Positions 11,501 to 20,955 of a stretch of 64,000 nucleotides of DNA are shown here, piece by piece. Source of the DNA: Fluviicola sp. (GTDB taxonomy: Bacteria > Bacteroidota > Bacteroidia > Flavobacteriales_D > Crocinitomicaceae); assembly GCA_002734065.2 (NCBI GenBank), contig NVXU02000048.1:1-64000 (forward strand). Direction: 5' to 3'. Within the stretch, counting starts at the first letter, position 1; the number at the start of each line of letters is the position of its first letter. The notes beneath the pieces are model-generated. The model saw only the letters and a list, made by a program, of their open reading frames with translations. It ran no database searches and was not told the DNA's origin. A program made the position numbers and the translations under genes.

Positions 11501-12867
11501 AATTAATCGTTGTTGGACGTTCTGCTGAAGTTAAAATCACCGATAAGAAAGGTAATGTAACAATGACAGCAAATATTCCTTACGGTTCTGAATTGCTTGT
11601 TGAGAATAACATTACATTGAAAAAAGACGATGTTATTTGTAAATGGGATCCTTACAATGCTGTAATTATTTCAGAAGTGAAAGGTACAGTTGTCTTTGAT
11701 TGTATCGAAGAAGGATTTACCTACAGAGAAGAAGTCGATGAGCAAACTGGATTTACGGAAAAAGTAATTACAGAAACTAGAGATAAGAAAAAGAATCCTG
11801 CGATTCACATCATTGACCCTAAGTCAAAAGAGGTGTTGAGAGAATACAGTTTACCTGTTGATGCTCACATTGCTGTGAAAGATGGAGATAAACTAAACGG
11901 TGGTGAAATCCTCGTTAAGATTCCTCGTAAAGCAGGTAAATCAGGTGATATTACCGGTGGTCTTCCTCGTGTAACGGAGTTATTCGAAGCACGTAACCCA
12001 TCTAATCCTGCAGTTGTGTCAGAAATTGACGGTGTTGCAGAATACGGTAAAATCAAACGTGGTAATCGTGAAATTCAAATCACTTCTAAAACAGGAGAGG
12101 TTCGTAAGTATTTGGTTCCACTTTCTAAACATATCTTGGTGCAAGAGAATGACTTTGTAAGAGCAGGACAACCTTTATCGGTTGGTGCAATTACGCCAAA
12201 AGACATTCTTAACATTGAAGGACCTACGAAAGTGCAAGAATACATTGTCAACGAAATTCAAGAAGTTTATCGTTTGCAAGGTGTGAAGATTAATGACAAG
12301 CATTTCGAAGTATTGGTTCGTCAAATGATGTTGAAAGCACAGATTCTTGATTCTGGAGATACCAAATTCTTAGAAGGTCAATCAGTTCATAAAGCAGATA
12401 TCATTCAAGAAAATGATGCTGTGTTTGAAATGATGGTTGTTACTGAAGCTGGAGGATCGGAAGAAATGAAAGAAGGAATGATTGTTTCAGCGCGTAAGCT
12501 AAGAGACGAGAATTCTCAATTGAAAAGAGCCGATAAGAAAATGGTTGCCGCAAGAAATGCTGTCCCTGCAACATCAACACCGATGTTACAAGGAATTACA
12601 AGAGCATCTCTACAAACGCAGTCATTTATTTCTGCGGCATCCTTCCAAGAGACGACTAAAGTGTTGAACGAAGCAGCTATTTCAGGTAAGGAAGATTATT
12701 TACTTGGATTAAAAGAAAACGTAATTGTTGGACACTTAATTCCAGCAGGTACAGGGTTCAGAAGCTTCCAAAAAATGTTGGTTGGATCTAAAAATGATTT
12801 AAAAGAATTAACAGAAAAAGCAGCATCTTCTACTGACTCAGAAACAGCAGAAGTGATTGCAGAATAA
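8542..12867 (+). CDS. rpoC: DNA-directed RNA polymerase subunit beta'
   Basis: RpoC, 1441 aa, carries the catalytic Mg2+ site. The first zinc site is C67, C69, C82 and C85. The active-site NADFDGDQ motif is at residues 476-483, with the three Asp ligands intact. The second zinc cluster lies around [11 protein letters not shown], followed by the [16 protein letters not shown] trigger-loop region. The C-terminal tail is Ser/Thr/Glu-rich, as is common in this phylum. It ends at a strong terminator that closes the operon. Confidence 0.98.
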   Translation: MAYRKETSKKQSSFNKITISLASPETILEQSSGEVLKPETINYRTYKPERDGLFCERIFGPVKDYECHCGKYKRIRYKGIVCDRCGVEVTEKKVRRERMGHISLVVPVAHIWYFRSLPNKIGYLLGLPTKKLDQIIYYERYVVIQAGIAKDAEGEELNRLDFLTEEEYLDILDALPMENQYLEDTDPNKFNAKMGAEALHDLLKTMDLDATSYELRHKANTETSVQRKNEALKRLQVVEAMRDSHTRIENRPEWMIVKVVPVIPPELRPLVPLDGGRFATSDLNDLYRRVIIRNNRLKRLIEIKAPEVILRNEKRMLQESVDSLFDNSRKSSAVKTESNRPLKSLSDSLKGKQGRFRQNLLGKRVDYSARSVIVVGPSLKLHECGLPKDMAAELYKPFIIRKLIERGVVKTVKSAKKIIDKKEPIVWDILENILKGHPVLLNRAPTLHRLGIQAFQPKLIEGKAIRLHPLVTTAFNADFDGDQMAVHLPLGNAAILEAQLLMLASHNILNPANGAPIAVPSQDMVLGLYYITKPKKSTKNDIVKGEGGTFYSPEEVIIAYNEGALDLHASINVRTFDLDENGEQKLQLIETTCGRVIFNEKVPAEAGFINDVMTKKALRDMIAEVLKVCGTARTVLFLDEIKELGYEMAFTGGLSFNLEDIIIPKEKVVLVEKAETDVKEVMDNYNMGLITNNERYNQIIDIWTHTNSRLTHTLMEQLKNDQQGFNSIYMMYDSGARGSKEQIRQLSGMRGLMAKPQKSGASTQDIIENPILSNFKEGLSILEYFISTHGARKGLADTALKTADAGYLTRRLVDVAQDVVINDDDCGTLRGLIAIPLMKNDDIVEPLKDRIVGRTSLINIHHPKTDDLIAEEGKLITEDIANAIEAAGIEEVEIRSVLTCERRKGICSKCYGLNLATQRPAQIGDAMGVVAAQSIGEPGTQLTLRTFHVGGTASNIADDSDLKAKTDGALEIDALRTIERKTKDGKKLIVVGRSAEVKITDKKGNVTMTANIPYGSELLVENNITLKKDDVICKWDPYNAVIISEVKGTVVFDCIEEGFTYREEVDEQTGFTEKVITETRDKKKNPAIHIIDPKSKEVLREYSLPVDAHIAVKDGDKLNGGEILVKIPRKAGKSGDITGGLPRVTELFEARNPSNPAVVSEIDGVAEYGKIKRGNREIQITSKTGEVRKYLVPLSKHILVQENDFVRAGQPLSVGAITPKDILNIEGPTKVQEYIVNEIQEVYRLQGVKINDKHFEVLVRQMMLKAQILDSGDTKFLEGQSVHKADIIQENDAVFEMMVVTEAGGSEEMKEGMIVSARKLRDENSQLKRADKKMVAARNAVPATSTPMLQGITRASLQTQSFISAASFQETTKVLNEAAISGKEDYLLGLKENVIVGHLIPAGTGFRSFQKMLVGSKNDLKELTEKAASSTDSETAEVIAE

Positions 12868-12888
12868 AATAATTCTATCATTATACTC

Positions 12889-12920
12889 AAAAGGGATTGT
12901 GAAAGCAGTCCCTTTTTTTT
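12889..12920 (+). terminator. Terminator of the rpoBC operon
   Basis: Stem AAAAGGGATTG / CAGTCCCTTTT (one wobble), loop tgaaag, then an eight-base T run, starting 21 bases after the rpoC stop. It is a classical intrinsic terminator. Confidence 0.92.
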
Positions 12921-12928
12921 ATTTTCAT

Positions 12929-12936
12929 TATCTTTA
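12929..12936 (+). promoter_or_regulatory. Candidate -7 box (TATCTTTA) of the DUF3467 gene
   Basis: This matches the Bacteroidota -7 consensus TAnnTTTG at 7 of 8 positions. Exactly four bases (CATT) separate it from the ATG at 12941, so transcription would start at or within the start codon. No well-spaced -33 TTG is visible. Confidence 0.45.
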
Positions 12937-12940
12937 CATT

Positions 12941-13252
12941 ATGGAAGAAAAAAAAGAAAATCAGATCAATATTGAATTAACAGATGAAATTTCATCTGGT
13001 GTTTACACTAATTTGGCAATAATCACTCATTCTCCATCGGAATTTGTGTGTGATTTTATTCAAATGATGCCAGGAGTACCTAAAGGAAAGGTTCGTTCTC
13101 GGGTAATTATGACACCTCAAAATGCAAAGCGATTAATGCGTGCATTACAAGAGAATGTTGAAAAATTTGAGCAAACTTTTGGTGCTTTAGACGAGTCTGG
13201 AACTCCGCCAATGCCACCAATGAATTTCGGAACACCAACGACACAAGCGTAA
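12941..13252 (+). CDS. DUF3467 family protein
   Basis: Small cytoplasmic protein of 103 aa, recognisable as DUF3467 by NIELTDEISSGVYTNLAIITHSPSEFVCDFIQMMPG and VRSRVIMTPQNAKRLMRALQENV; the C-terminus is Pro-rich. The family is widespread in Bacteroidota but has no established function that I know of. The start at 12941 was chosen because the upstream frame runs back through the terminator. It stands alone after the rpoBC terminator with its own -7 box immediately upstream. Confidence 0.9.
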   Translation: MEEKKENQINIELTDEISSGVYTNLAIITHSPSEFVCDFIQMMPGVPKGKVRSRVIMTPQNAKRLMRALQENVEKFEQTFGALDESGTPPMPPMNFGTPTTQA

Positions 13253-13312
13253 TTTTTCGAGTATTTACTCAACTTTTTCTGTTTTTCTTCGTTTATATAG
13301 TAAAGGATAGTT

Positions 13313-13738
13313 ATGAAAAATAGAATCAGTACCCCGTTAAAAGCTTTCTTGCTACTTTTTAGTATCATAGTTACGCTTGCATTAGTGTCGTCTTGTAAGA
13401 AGTACACTACTCCAAATAAAGTGTCAAGAATTATAGTGAAAGACAGTTGGAGAATACAGTCTTTTTTCTTTCAAGGCAATTCTATCACTATAGATTTTGC
13501 GAGTCAAGTTTTTTCTTTTGAAGAAGAAGGAGGAGTACTTGCAAAAGGCATCACAGGAAATGTTGGTGTTTGGGATGTTGGGGCAAATAAAAATCCAGCG
13601 ATACTATACTTATCTAACTTTCTTAATTACCCCCTAATGACTCTCAATGATGACTGGACAGTAGATTCTGCCAGTAAAAAAGAAATTAAACTGTCTTCTG
13701 GTGAGAATAGTTTGAGTTTGATTAAGGTGGGGAATTAG
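13313..13738 (+). CDS. Hypothetical lipoprotein, 141 aa
   Basis: Not recognised. The N-terminus is a lipoprotein signal: charged start, hydrophobic segment at residues 10-25, lipobox LVSSC with acylation Cys28. The mature part (about 113 aa) is rich in beta-prone residues (IVKDSWRIQSFFFQGN, VGVWDVG), resembling the small lipocalin-like lipoproteins of Bacteroidota, but that is only a resemblance. It stands 60 bases after the DUF3467 gene in the same direction. Probable location: periplasmic face of a membrane. Confidence 0.75.
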   Translation: MKNRISTPLKAFLLLFSIIVTLALVSSCKKYTTPNKVSRIIVKDSWRIQSFFFQGNSITIDFASQVFSFEEEGGVLAKGITGNVGVWDVGANKNPAILYLSNFLNYPLMTLNDDWTVDSASKKEIKLSSGENSLSLIKVGN

Positions 13739-13812
13739 AAATTATACCCGTCACTCGTTTAGTTCATTTTTTTTCAGTAGGTTGGCATTTACAAATCTTA
13801 AAACCTTAAAAA

Positions 13813-14334
13813 ATGACATTGAATTTAAAATCCATTGCGATTACTTTTGTACTTCTTGCAGGACTTTCTAGTTGTAGTTCAGAATGCAATAAACCTGAAG
13901 AAGAAACAGTTGACATAGCTGCAGAAAAAGAGGCTGTAACAAGTGTCATGAAAAGCTATAAAGACGCAATTCAAGGACTTACAACAGAAGGAACATTAGA
14001 ATTATTCACAAAAGAAGCAACCGTTTTTGAATCTGGAGGTTCGGAAGGAACTTACGAAGAATATGTTTCGCATCATTTAGGACCAGAATTGGACTACTTC
14101 AATAGTTTTGAATTCTCTGATTACAAAGTATCAGTAGAAGTTGATATGCCCTATGCTTTTGTGACAGAATCATACATTTACACCATAGAAATCAAGCCTG
14201 AGTCAGACAGCGAAGATGAGCCAAGAGTTATTAAGCAAAAAGGTGTGGCAACATCTACGCTTAAAAAAATAGATGACCAGTGGAAAATAACGAAAACGCA
14301 TTCTTCTGCTAGAAGTGCTAATTCATCGCATTAG
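13813..14334 (+). CDS. NTF2-like (SnoaL/DUF4440-type) lipoprotein
   Basis: Lipoprotein of 173 aa with lipobox LSSC (Cys21). The mature part reads like an NTF2/SnoaL fold: EKEAVTSVMKSYKDAIQGLTTEGTLELFTKEATVFESGG, then a beta-rich half ending KKIDDQWKITKTHSS. Such domains often form small ligand-binding or hydrolytic cups; no catalytic residues can be assigned here. The tail SARSANSSH is often seen in secreted copies. An A-type repeat begins 46 bases after the stop. Confidence 0.75.
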   Translation: MTLNLKSIAITFVLLAGLSSCSSECNKPEEETVDIAAEKEAVTSVMKSYKDAIQGLTTEGTLELFTKEATVFESGGSEGTYEEYVSHHLGPELDYFNSFEFSDYKVSVEVDMPYAFVTESYIYTIEIKPESDSEDEPRVIKQKGVATSTLKKIDDQWKITKTHSSARSANSSH

Positions 14335-14380
14335 GAATAAGAAATGTTTAACTTCTAAGGAAGGTGAAAAATTACTCGGT

Positions 14381-14407
14381 GCGAACGTGATGCAATCGCG
14401 AACGAGC
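14381..14407 (-). repeat. Repeat A, copy 1 (inverted orientation)
   Basis: A 27-bp unit whose reverse complement matches the copies at 15826-15854 and 42570-42598 at about 22 of 27 positions. The core is a small hairpin around gatgcaatc. Like the other copies it lies shortly downstream of a stop codon. Confidence 0.6.
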
Positions 14408-14443
14408 TGGGGAGTGGTTGTGGTTAAATGATGGTTTGGGAAG

Positions 14444-14482
14444 CCCAAGACCACGCGAAAGGGTTCGTAGGTCAGCTTGGGG
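14444..14482 (+). repeat. Repeat B, copy 1
   Basis: A 39-bp unit beginning CCAAGACCACGCGAAAGGG and ending CAGCTTGGGG, nearly the same as 43640-43677. The CCAAG/CTTGG ends are complementary. It lies 37 bases before the ATG of the TPR gene. Confidence 0.7.
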
Positions 14483-14519
14483 AAACCTTTATTGAGTATG
14501 TAGAAAAAATAAAATAAGT

Positions 14520-15257
14520 ATGAAAAAGGGGTTGTTAGTATCATTCTGTATATTTATTCAGACTGTCATTTTTGCTCAGAGTTCAATGGATGAACTTAGA
14601 CGAGATTACTATGAATCGACTATGAAACAACCTCCAACCTACTCCGACACTATACTTTCAAGGTTAACGGAAATGTTAAATGACAGTTTAACCTTAAATT
14701 ACAGAGGAGAATTATCATATTATATAGCAGAAATTTATAATAATAGAAGACTACACGTTAAAGCGATAAAATATTTCAATAATTCCTTGCTATATGCCTA
14801 CTCTGATTCTTCTTTTTTATATTCACGAATTGGGCTTTCCTATTTTTTAATGAAAAAATTTGATAATGCGATTAGCAATTACAATAAAGCAATTGAACTA
14901 CAATCAAAAAACGGAAATTTGTATTTTAATATTGGCCAGGCGTATAGAGGAAGTCAACAGTTAGCTAAAGCAATTTACAATTTCAATTTAGCTTTAAGAA
15001 ATGGATATAGAGAGGAATGGGTTTATGATAAGCTTTATAAATCATTGATTGAGAGTGATGTTGATGTGGAGGAAATTAAAGAAATATGTGAAAATAATTT
15101 ATCCAAATATGGAACGAATTTGGTGACATTGTATTACCTCGTCAAGCTACAGTGTGAAGCCTTAATTACAGACGAATGCCAAGAGTATTTTAATAAACTA
15201 AAAGAATTGGACAAAGATTATATTTATGTATCTGAATTTGACGAATCGCCCCGATAA
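14520..15257 (+). CDS. Secreted tetratricopeptide-repeat protein
   Basis: Protein of 245 aa with a signal peptide (MKKGLLVSFCIFIQTVIFAQ, cleavage after about residue 20). At least three TPR-like helix pairs are visible: ELSYYIAEIYNNRRLHVKAI, FLYSRIGLSYFLMKKFDNAI and NLYFNIGQAYRGSQQLAKAI, each with the A/G-Y-F pattern. TPRs are protein-binding scaffolds; the partner is unknown. It is AT-rich, has no operon partner and lies between repeats A/B upstream and a TTTTTTGTATATT motif downstream. It could be a cargo-type orphan gene. Confidence 0.8.
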   Translation: MKKGLLVSFCIFIQTVIFAQSSMDELRRDYYESTMKQPPTYSDTILSRLTEMLNDSLTLNYRGELSYYIAEIYNNRRLHVKAIKYFNNSLLYAYSDSSFLYSRIGLSYFLMKKFDNAISNYNKAIELQSKNGNLYFNIGQAYRGSQQLAKAIYNFNLALRNGYREEWVYDKLYKSLIESDVDVEEIKEICENNLSKYGTNLVTLYYLVKLQCEALITDECQEYFNKLKELDKDYIYVSEFDESPR

Positions 15258-15345
15258 CCTCGCACTAGCTAGGATTTTTTGTATATTGAGTTTGGGAATT
15301 GCTAAACTGCTCGAATATTTGTGGTTTGGATAGATTTTTAATTTT

Positions 15346-15795
15346 ATGAGAGAGTTTTTAATTACAATATTCGTCTTATTTTGTATTGTTTTGATTTCAG
15401 CTTTTATTGTTCTTCGAATTTGGGAAAACTCAAGAAATAAAAGAACTTTAGATGAATTTATTACAGAAAACAATACAAAAAGTCTTGGTTTGTTCAAATG
15501 CCAGATAACAAAGAATTTTTGGTCTCCAAGTAATTACAACTATGCTTTTGACACTTGTGATTTGTATAGGTTAACGGATGGTATTCTTGTTTGTCCTCGC
15601 TTAAAAATATTAGGAGTTACAAATCATCTTCGACCTTTTGTTATGAGCAATGCTCCTTTAGACTTTCCGGGAATACAAGTTTGTAAAATAGAAGAGGCAC
15701 AAAAAATAAATAGTAATACTTTTTTTAAAATATCCACGAAATATAACACTTCAATGGAGTTGTACATATTAGACACTAAAAAAATATTTGATTAA
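15346..15795 (+). CDS. Hypothetical membrane-anchored protein, 149 aa
   Basis: Not recognised. One N-terminal transmembrane helix (about residues 4-26) is followed by a soluble domain with four or five cysteines and aromatic residues (FKCQITKNFWSPSNYNYAFDTCDLYRL). It stands alone in an AT-rich stretch. The element ttttttgtatatt about 60 bases upstream also precedes the orphan lipoprotein at 43686, and repeat A follows the stop by 30 bases. Confidence 0.6.
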   Translation: MREFLITIFVLFCIVLISAFIVLRIWENSRNKRTLDEFITENNTKSLGLFKCQITKNFWSPSNYNYAFDTCDLYRLTDGILVCPRLKILGVTNHLRPFVMSNAPLDFPGIQVCKIEEAQKINSNTFFKISTKYNTSMELYILDTKKIFD

Positions 15796-15825
15796 GCCCT
15801 TTATCTAAAATAGTAACAACCCATC

Positions 15826-15854
15826 GCTCGTGCACGATTGCATCGTGTTCGGCA
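15826..15854 (+). repeat. Repeat A, copy 2
   Basis: A 29-bp unit, GCTCGTGCACGATTGCATCG followed by TGTTCGGCA, with only a TT/CC difference from 42570-42598. The centre CACGAT-TGC-ATCGTG is a hairpin. It lies 30 bases after the preceding stop codon and between convergent genes. A fragment like the arms of repeat C (actaaaagccaacaact) follows near 15880. Confidence 0.65.
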
Positions 15855-15903
15855 GATGTCTTTGTCTTTGCCCCAACTACTAAAAGCCAACAACTACCTT
15901 TTT

Positions 15904-17598
15904 TCAATTAAAAACCATCACCTTCTTCCAAACCTTCACATTCCCACAATCATCAACAACCTTTAACAACAATTCCTTTTTTCCAACGAATGAAGCGTCT
16001 CTTGTATAGGTGATTTTCTTTTTCTTTCCATCGTATTCTAAGAGCACCCATTTTCCATTAATGAATAAATCATAGTCTGCAATCCCAGTCTCAATATCGC
16101 GTATAAGCCATTGTAAAGATTTTCCATTTAAAGAACTTGTTGCATTCTTGAAGTTGTGAGGAGTTACTCTTGGCGCAATAGTGTCCCTTTTTAATTTGTA
16201 AGTTCCAAAATATTTGGGCTCAAAAATTAACAAATTTTCATCGTACAGAACGTTGATGGAACGATGTTTTCCTTTTGCCGTGGTAATATCCAAATAATGC
16301 TTTCCATCTTGCACATCGTCCAAACTCATCTTTATTTTATACGCATTTTGCACAGGCGTTTCGGCATTTCCAATCTTGTAATTAATTTTTGAAGCATCCA
16401 GTTTTAGAGGTTCGTAACTTGTTGACCTTCCAAAGTCAACCTCCGTAGTACCTTTTGTTAAGCGCTTCGTTTTTGATGGTATAAGATAGGTTGAGTCTGT
16501 TGCAATCGCATCTTTTGAATTGATTTTACCGTTTAAAATGAGCAAATCAAATTGTAAAACAGACCGATTGCCTTTTGCATCGTAAGCAATATATCGCACT
16601 TTGTATTTGCCTCCCGGTTTTGCTTTCTTGAAAATCCCCAGTCCCTGTTTTGTGTAAATAGGCAAAGGATTCTCTCTTGTTTTAAAAGTCTTGTGATATT
16701 TTCTGCGCAAATGTGCATATTCTTGATAATCTTTGTGAGAATTGACATACCTCGAAGATTCAAAAGGAACTCTATCCGTCTGCTGCCCAAAAATAGTGTC
16801 CCCGTCAATGATTAAGATACTTCCGTACAACCCGCAACGATTGCTTGCTCCATCAAAGCGATCAATAACATCAAAGGCAAACCCAATTCCGCCAGATTTC
16901 GACAAATAATGAGCAGGAATGATGATTGAACTTCCGGAAATGTAGTAATTTGTTTTTCCTTTGCTAGCCGTTTTCTTAACTGCTTTTTTGTTGAACTGAT
17001 ACCCGTCTTTTGTCAATCCATATACTTTCATGCCTCGAATTTCTGGTTTTTTGTGGTCCGCAATGTCAAAACCATACACCAAAGGATTCAATGCATGTTC
17101 TGTTTTTGTTTCTCTAATTTCAAAATGCAAATGTGGAGCTGTTGAACCTCCAGAATTACCTGAAAGCGCAATAACTTGTCCTTTTTTGACCTTAATTTCA
17201 TTCTTCTTAGGAAAAATCTCGACGGCATAATTCTGCTCACTGATTTGCGTTATTCTCACGATAGAATCTAACTGTCCCTTAAATTCACTGCAATGCGCGT
17301 AAACACTTGTTATTCCGTTTGGGTGATCAATGTAAACAACCTTTCCGTAACCTGTTGGAGAAACTTTTATTCTCGACACAAATCCATCTTCGATGGAATA
17401 CAAACGATAACCAATTCTGTTATTCGTCTTAAAATCCAAGCCCATGTGAAAGTGGTTTGGACGCAATTCTCCAAAGTTAGAAGAGAGAATTAATGGTATT
17501 TTTAACGGAGGATGGTAACCATATTCCTGCTGTTTTTGACCAAGAGAATATGGAATTACACTCAAAAATACGATAAAAAGAAAAATAAATCTGTTCAT
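15904..17598 (-). CDS. Secreted M23 family metallopeptidase
   Basis: Protein of 564 aa with a signal peptide (residues 1-20) and an N-terminal LytM/M23 domain. The zinc-site motif HMGLD (H51, D55) and HLHFE (H156, H158) are intact, with GNSGGSTAPHLHFE in between. M23 enzymes cleave peptidoglycan cross-links; the C-terminal 380 residues look like beta-sandwich domains (KPGGKYKVRYIAYDAKGNRS) and are not identified. It is convergent with the preceding gene and divergent from the coiled-coil/zapA operon. A perfect -7 box ends four bases before its ATG. Confidence 0.93.
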   Translation of the reverse strand: MNRFIFLFIVFLSVIPYSLGQKQQEYGYHPPLKIPLILSSNFGELRPNHFHMGLDFKTNNRIGYRLYSIEDGFVSRIKVSPTGYGKVVYIDHPNGITSVYAHCSEFKGQLDSIVRITQISEQNYAVEIFPKKNEIKVKKGQVIALSGNSGGSTAPHLHFEIRETKTEHALNPLVYGFDIADHKKPEIRGMKVYGLTKDGYQFNKKAVKKTASKGKTNYYISGSSIIIPAHYLSKSGGIGFAFDVIDRFDGASNRCGLYGSILIIDGDTIFGQQTDRVPFESSRYVNSHKDYQEYAHLRRKYHKTFKTRENPLPIYTKQGLGIFKKAKPGGKYKVRYIAYDAKGNRSVLQFDLLILNGKINSKDAIATDSTYLIPSKTKRLTKGTTEVDFGRSTSYEPLKLDASKINYKIGNAETPVQNAYKIKMSLDDVQDGKHYLDITTAKGKHRSINVLYDENLLIFEPKYFGTYKLKRDTIAPRVTPHNFKNATSSLNGKSLQWLIRDIETGIADYDLFINGKWVLLEYDGKKKKITYTRDASFVGKKELLLKVVDDCGNVKVWKKVMVFN

Positions 17599-17602
17599 AG
17601 CT

Positions 17603-17610
17603 CAAAAGTA
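17603..17610 (-). promoter_or_regulatory. -7 box (TACTTTTG) of the M23 peptidase gene
   Basis: Read on the minus strand this is a perfect TAnnTTTG, and a TTG (plus-strand CAA at 17630-17632) lies 19 bases upstream. The box ends four bases (AGCT) before the ATG at 17598, predicting a leaderless transcript. Confidence 0.65.
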
Positions 17611-17661
17611 AATTTAATTCACCTAAGGACAAGAATTGAACCAAGAAATCAATAAAAAATC

Positions 17662-17691
17662 TTGCCGTTCACCGATACTATACTATTTTTG
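17662..17691 (+). promoter_or_regulatory. Promoter of the coiled-coil/zapA operon
   Basis: The -33 TTG (17662-17664), a 19-base spacer and the -7 box TATTTTTG (17684-17691) match the Bacteroidota consensus. The ATG follows 17 bases after the box. Confidence 0.7.
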
Positions 17692-17708
17692 TAATCAAAG
17701 TCGCTTTT

Positions 17709-18017
17709 ATGTCAGACCAAATTCAAAAATTGATTGCATCCATTCGAGAGAAGTTTTCTCAAGTGAAAGGTCAATTGTCGGCAGAACAATCTAAGAATGA
17801 GAAGCTTCAAAACGAGATGGAAGAATTAAAATCTCAACTGGATGCTCAAAATGACAAGGTAAATTCTCTCGAAAATGAATTGCAAGACGCAAAAAGTAAT
17901 AAAAACGACTTGAGTGAACAAAACATCACAAGTTCTGAAGGTACAATGATTACCGAAGGACAAATAGATGAATTGGTGAAGGAAATAGATTACTGTATAG
18001 GACAGTTAAAAAAATAA
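17709..18017 (+). CDS. Small coiled-coil protein, upstream of zapA
   Basis: Protein of 102 aa, almost entirely heptad-patterned (FSQVKGQLSAEQSKNEKLQNEMEEL and onwards), so a long parallel coiled coil; the last 25 residues (DELVKEIDYCIGQLKK) form a separate helix. No enzyme motif. It ends 3 bases before zapA, implying translational coupling. A ZapB-like divisome role is suggested by position and architecture only. Confidence 0.8.
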   Translation: MSDQIQKLIASIREKFSQVKGQLSAEQSKNEKLQNEMEELKSQLDAQNDKVNSLENELQDAKSNKNDLSEQNITSSEGTMITEGQIDELVKEIDYCIGQLKK

Positions 18018-18020
18018 AGT

Positions 18021-18308
18021 ATGGCAAAGTTGTCGGTTAAAGTGGTAGTTGCTGGTAGATCTTATCCTCTTTCTGTGGAAGAAACAGAGAAGGAAAAAGT
18101 GATGAATGCAGCCGCGGACATTAACAAAGCAATAAAATTATTGCAAGACAACTATGCAGTAAAAGATATGCAAGATTTATTAGCCATGACAGCGTTGCAA
18201 TTAGCATCGAAAGACGGTGGAGAGAAATCGAGTGAGGACAATAACAGTGAAATTCTACAGAAAATAGAAGACGACCTGCAAGCCCTTGCGAATGATATGG
18301 AAGCATAA
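18021..18308 (+). CDS. zapA: Cell division protein ZapA
   Basis: ZapA, 95 aa, bundles FtsZ filaments at the Z-ring. The globular N-terminal domain [19 protein letters not shown] is followed by the helix containing [12 protein letters not shown] and a C-terminal coiled coil. Length is normal. It is followed by the 6S-type RNA candidate and rny, a linkage common in Bacteroidota. Confidence 0.92.
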   Translation: MAKLSVKVVVAGRSYPLSVEETEKEKVMNAAADINKAIKLLQDNYAVKDMQDLLAMTALQLASKDGGEKSSEDNNSEILQKIEDDLQALANDMEA

Positions 18309-18324
18309 GTTAAGAGTCCTAAAT

Positions 18325-18401
18325 ATAGTTTTTTTGAAGTTCCTGCCAATTCATGCGATAACGTGTGTGGTGGGATTTTTTTATTTAATAGAGAGAACTA
18401 T
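18325..18401 (+). ncRNA. Candidate 6S-type (6S-Flavo-like) RNA between zapA and rny
   Basis: The 91-base spacer folds as a closing stem ATAGTT (18325-18330)/AACTAT (18396-18401), a large internal bubble, and an apical hairpin. The hairpin stems are CCTGCC/GGTGGG (18342-18347/18369-18374) and CATGCG/CGTGTG around loop ATAA, and a T run follows. A stem-bubble-hairpin shape beside zapA fits my memory of 6S-Flavo RNAs. The closing stem overlaps the rny start codon, which is unusual, and the apical hairpin plus T run could instead be a weak terminator. Confidence 0.45.
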
Positions 18402-19929
18402 GAATGTAATATTTGGAGTAATTGGAGCAGTGGTTGGAGCAATCGTCGCTTTTATTATTCAAGCAGTGATGCTTAAGAAAAGGACAGGTAAAATTGTCAA
18501 AGACGCCGAAAAAGACGGTGAAAGCATGAAGAAAAATAAGATTCTTCAAGCAAAAGAGCGCTTTCTACAACTAAAGGAAGAACACGAAAAGAAAATTAAA
18601 GACAGAGAACGAAAGTTGCAATCTACAGAAGATAGAGTACGTAGTAAAGAGCAAAGTTTGTCGAAAAAAATTGAGGATGTTAATCGTAAGGACAAGCAAA
18701 TTGGTCATAATCAATCTACCCTTGATGGCAAAATTGAAGCTTACAAAGTCAAGCAGCAAGATTTAGACAAAGAACACCAAAAGATAGTATCAGAACTTTC
18801 CAAAATCAGTGGAATGTCTTCAGAAGACGCAAAATCTGGTCTGATGGATGCCTTGAAAGACGAAGCAAGAACAAGTGCAATGGCACATATCAATGAGATT
18901 ACAGAAGAAGCAAAATTGAATGCAAACCGTGAAGCAAGAAAAATTGTAGTACAGACCATTCAGCGAGTTGCAACGGAACAAGCAGTAGAAAATTCGGTAT
19001 CTGTTTTCAACATAGAGTCTGACGAAGTAAAAGGTAGAATTATCGGTCGTGAAGGTCGTAACATTCGTGCATTGGAAGCTGCAACTGGCGTAGAAATCAT
19101 TGTTGATGATACACCTGAAGCAATTATTCTTTCGTGTTTTGATCCTATCCGAAGAGAAATTGCTCGTTTGGCATTGCATCAACTGGTTTCTGATGGCAGA
19201 ATTCACCCAGCAAGAATTGAAGAAGTGGTTGGAAAAACACGCAAGCAACTCGACGAAGAAATTGCAGAAACAGGTCGTAGAACTTGCATCGATTTAGGAA
19301 TTCACGGTCTGCATGCAGAATTAGTGAGAATGATAGGTCGAATGAAATACCGTTCTTCTTATGGACAGAATTTATTACAACACTCCCGTGAAGTTGCTAA
19401 TCTTTGCGCTATCATGGCCGCAGAATTAGGATTAAATGTAAAACTGGCAAAACGAGCAGGACTGCTTCACGATATTGGAAAAGTTCCAGATGAGGAGCCA
19501 GAATTACCGCATGCAGTTTTAGGAATGAAACTCGCAGAAAAATTTGGAGAGAAACCAGATGTGTGTAATGCCATCGGTGCTCACCACGATGAGGTTGAAA
19601 TGACAACTTTGATTTCACCGATTGTACAAGTCTGTGATGCTATTTCTGGCGCTCGACCGGGTGCTCGACGTGAGGTTGTTGAATCCTACATCAAGCGATT
19701 GAAAGATTTAGAAAACCTTGCCTTAGGATATGACGGCGTGAGTACCGCGTATGCAATTCAAGCAGGTCGTGAGTTAAGAGTTTTGGTAGAAAGCGAGAAA
19801 ATTTCTGATAGCAGAGCAGATGAACTGTCATTTGAGATTTCGCAAAGAATTCAAACGGAAATGACGTATCCAGGTCAAGTTAAAGTTACCTTGATTCGTG
19901 AGAAAAGAGCAGTGAATTATGCAAAATAA
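18400..19929 (+). CDS. rny: Ribonuclease Y
   Basis: RNase Y, 509 aa, a membrane-anchored endoribonuclease that starts mRNA decay. One N-terminal transmembrane helix ([20 protein letters not shown]), a long charged coiled coil (about residues 30-190), a KH domain ([20 protein letters not shown]) and an HD domain with LLHDIGKV are all present. The start at 18400 places the membrane helix at the N-terminus, as in the family; the frame is open 38 codons further upstream but with no family resemblance. It overlaps the epimerase gene by 11 bases. Confidence 0.96.
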   Translation: MNVIFGVIGAVVGAIVAFIIQAVMLKKRTGKIVKDAEKDGESMKKNKILQAKERFLQLKEEHEKKIKDRERKLQSTEDRVRSKEQSLSKKIEDVNRKDKQIGHNQSTLDGKIEAYKVKQQDLDKEHQKIVSELSKISGMSSEDAKSGLMDALKDEARTSAMAHINEITEEAKLNANREARKIVVQTIQRVATEQAVENSVSVFNIESDEVKGRIIGREGRNIRALEAATGVEIIVDDTPEAIILSCFDPIRREIARLALHQLVSDGRIHPARIEEVVGKTRKQLDEEIAETGRRTCIDLGIHGLHAELVRMIGRMKYRSSYGQNLLQHSREVANLCAIMAAELGLNVKLAKRAGLLHDIGKVPDEEPELPHAVLGMKLAEKFGEKPDVCNAIGAHHDEVEMTTLISPIVQVCDAISGARPGARREVVESYIKRLKDLENLALGYDGVSTAYAIQAGRELRVLVESEKISDSRADELSFEISQRIQTEMTYPGQVKVTLIREKRAVNYAK

Positions 19930-20923
19930 GAGTTTGGAATTGGCCATTGAACGTTTGCAAGGAAAACACATCCTCGTTACTGGCGGTGCTGGGTTTATTG
20001 GTTCAAATTTGGTCGGATTCTTATTGGAGAATAACATCCGAATAAGTGTATTGGATAACCTAGCAACAGGAAGATGGTCTAACCTTGAAGAATTTAAAAG
20101 CAATGATTTATTCACGTTTATCAATGGCGACATCACTGATTTTGATACCTGCCTAAAAGCAATGGATGGAATTGATGCTATCAGTCACCAAGCAGCATTG
20201 GGTTCTGTTCCACGTTCTATTGAATTACCACACAACACTCACAACGTCAATGCCACTGGGTTCTTGAACATGTTGCAAGCAGCGAAAGAGAAAAAAATTA
20301 AGCGTTTTGTTTATGCCAGTTCATCTTCTGTTTATGGCAACAGTGCCAATTCTCCCAAGAGAATAGGAGAGGAGGGCGAGTTACTTTCACCTTATGCAGT
20401 TACCAAGCAACTGAATGAAGAATACGCAAAGGTTTACTACAAGCTGCATCAATTAGAAACAGTTGGTTTGCGTTATTTCAATGTTTTTGGACCTAAGCAA
20501 GATCCAAACGGTGTTTATGCGGCAGCAATTCCTAAATTCATTGACAAAATGATGACTGGAGAGCAAATCACCATCAACGGAGATGGAGAACAAACGCGTG
20601 ATTTTACCTTCGTAATGAATGCTGTTCAAGCAAACATCTTAGGTCTGTCGGTAGAGAATGATGAAGCTTATGGAAAAGCATTCAACGTGGCTTGTGGAGA
20701 ATTTTTATCTTTGAATGGTGTCATTGATGCCATAAAAGTCGGCTTATTGGAGAATAACAGGTTCAACGAAGGAACAACGATTGTAAACGGTCCTGATAGG
20801 CCTGGAGATGTACGAGATTCTTTAGCAGACATTTCGAACACAATCAACTTATTGAATTACGAAAACCCAATTCGTTTTGATGAAGGCATGAAAACCTATT
20901 TGGAGTATATATTAAAAGCGTAA
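19919..20923 (+). CDS. NAD-dependent UDP-sugar epimerase/dehydratase (extended SDR)
   Basis: Protein of 334 aa with the Rossmann motif GGAGFIG (about residues 21-27), SSSSVYG and the catalytic YxxxK as YAVTK. It resembles WbpP/TviC-type UDP-GlcNAc(A) C4-epimerases: [21 protein letters not shown] and [16 protein letters not shown] are typical. The product would be a UDP-sugar precursor for the glycan made by the following genes. It overlaps the end of rny by 11 bases, so the cluster is at least partly transcribed from upstream. The substrate is not determined. Confidence 0.88.
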   Translation: MQNKSLELAIERLQGKHILVTGGAGFIGSNLVGFLLENNIRISVLDNLATGRWSNLEEFKSNDLFTFINGDITDFDTCLKAMDGIDAISHQAALGSVPRSIELPHNTHNVNATGFLNMLQAAKEKKIKRFVYASSSSVYGNSANSPKRIGEEGELLSPYAVTKQLNEEYAKVYYKLHQLETVGLRYFNVFGPKQDPNGVYAAAIPKFIDKMMTGEQITINGDGEQTRDFTFVMNAVQANILGLSVENDEAYGKAFNVACGEFLSLNGVIDAIKVGLLENNRFNEGTTIVNGPDRPGDVRDSLADISNTINLLNYENPIRFDEGMKTYLEYILKA

Positions 20924-20955
20924 TGTCTTCGTTATTCTGTGACTAAACGACTCGA

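Noticed and set aside
14335-15903. Integron attC sites at the borders of orphan genes
   Set aside because: No RYYYAAC/GTTRRRY core pairs and no integrase were found; the repeats are short hairpins of another type.
16533-16808. A 91-codon frame on the same strand as the M23 peptidase in another phase
   Set aside because: Contained entirely within the peptidase gene, Cys/Met-rich and without family resemblance.
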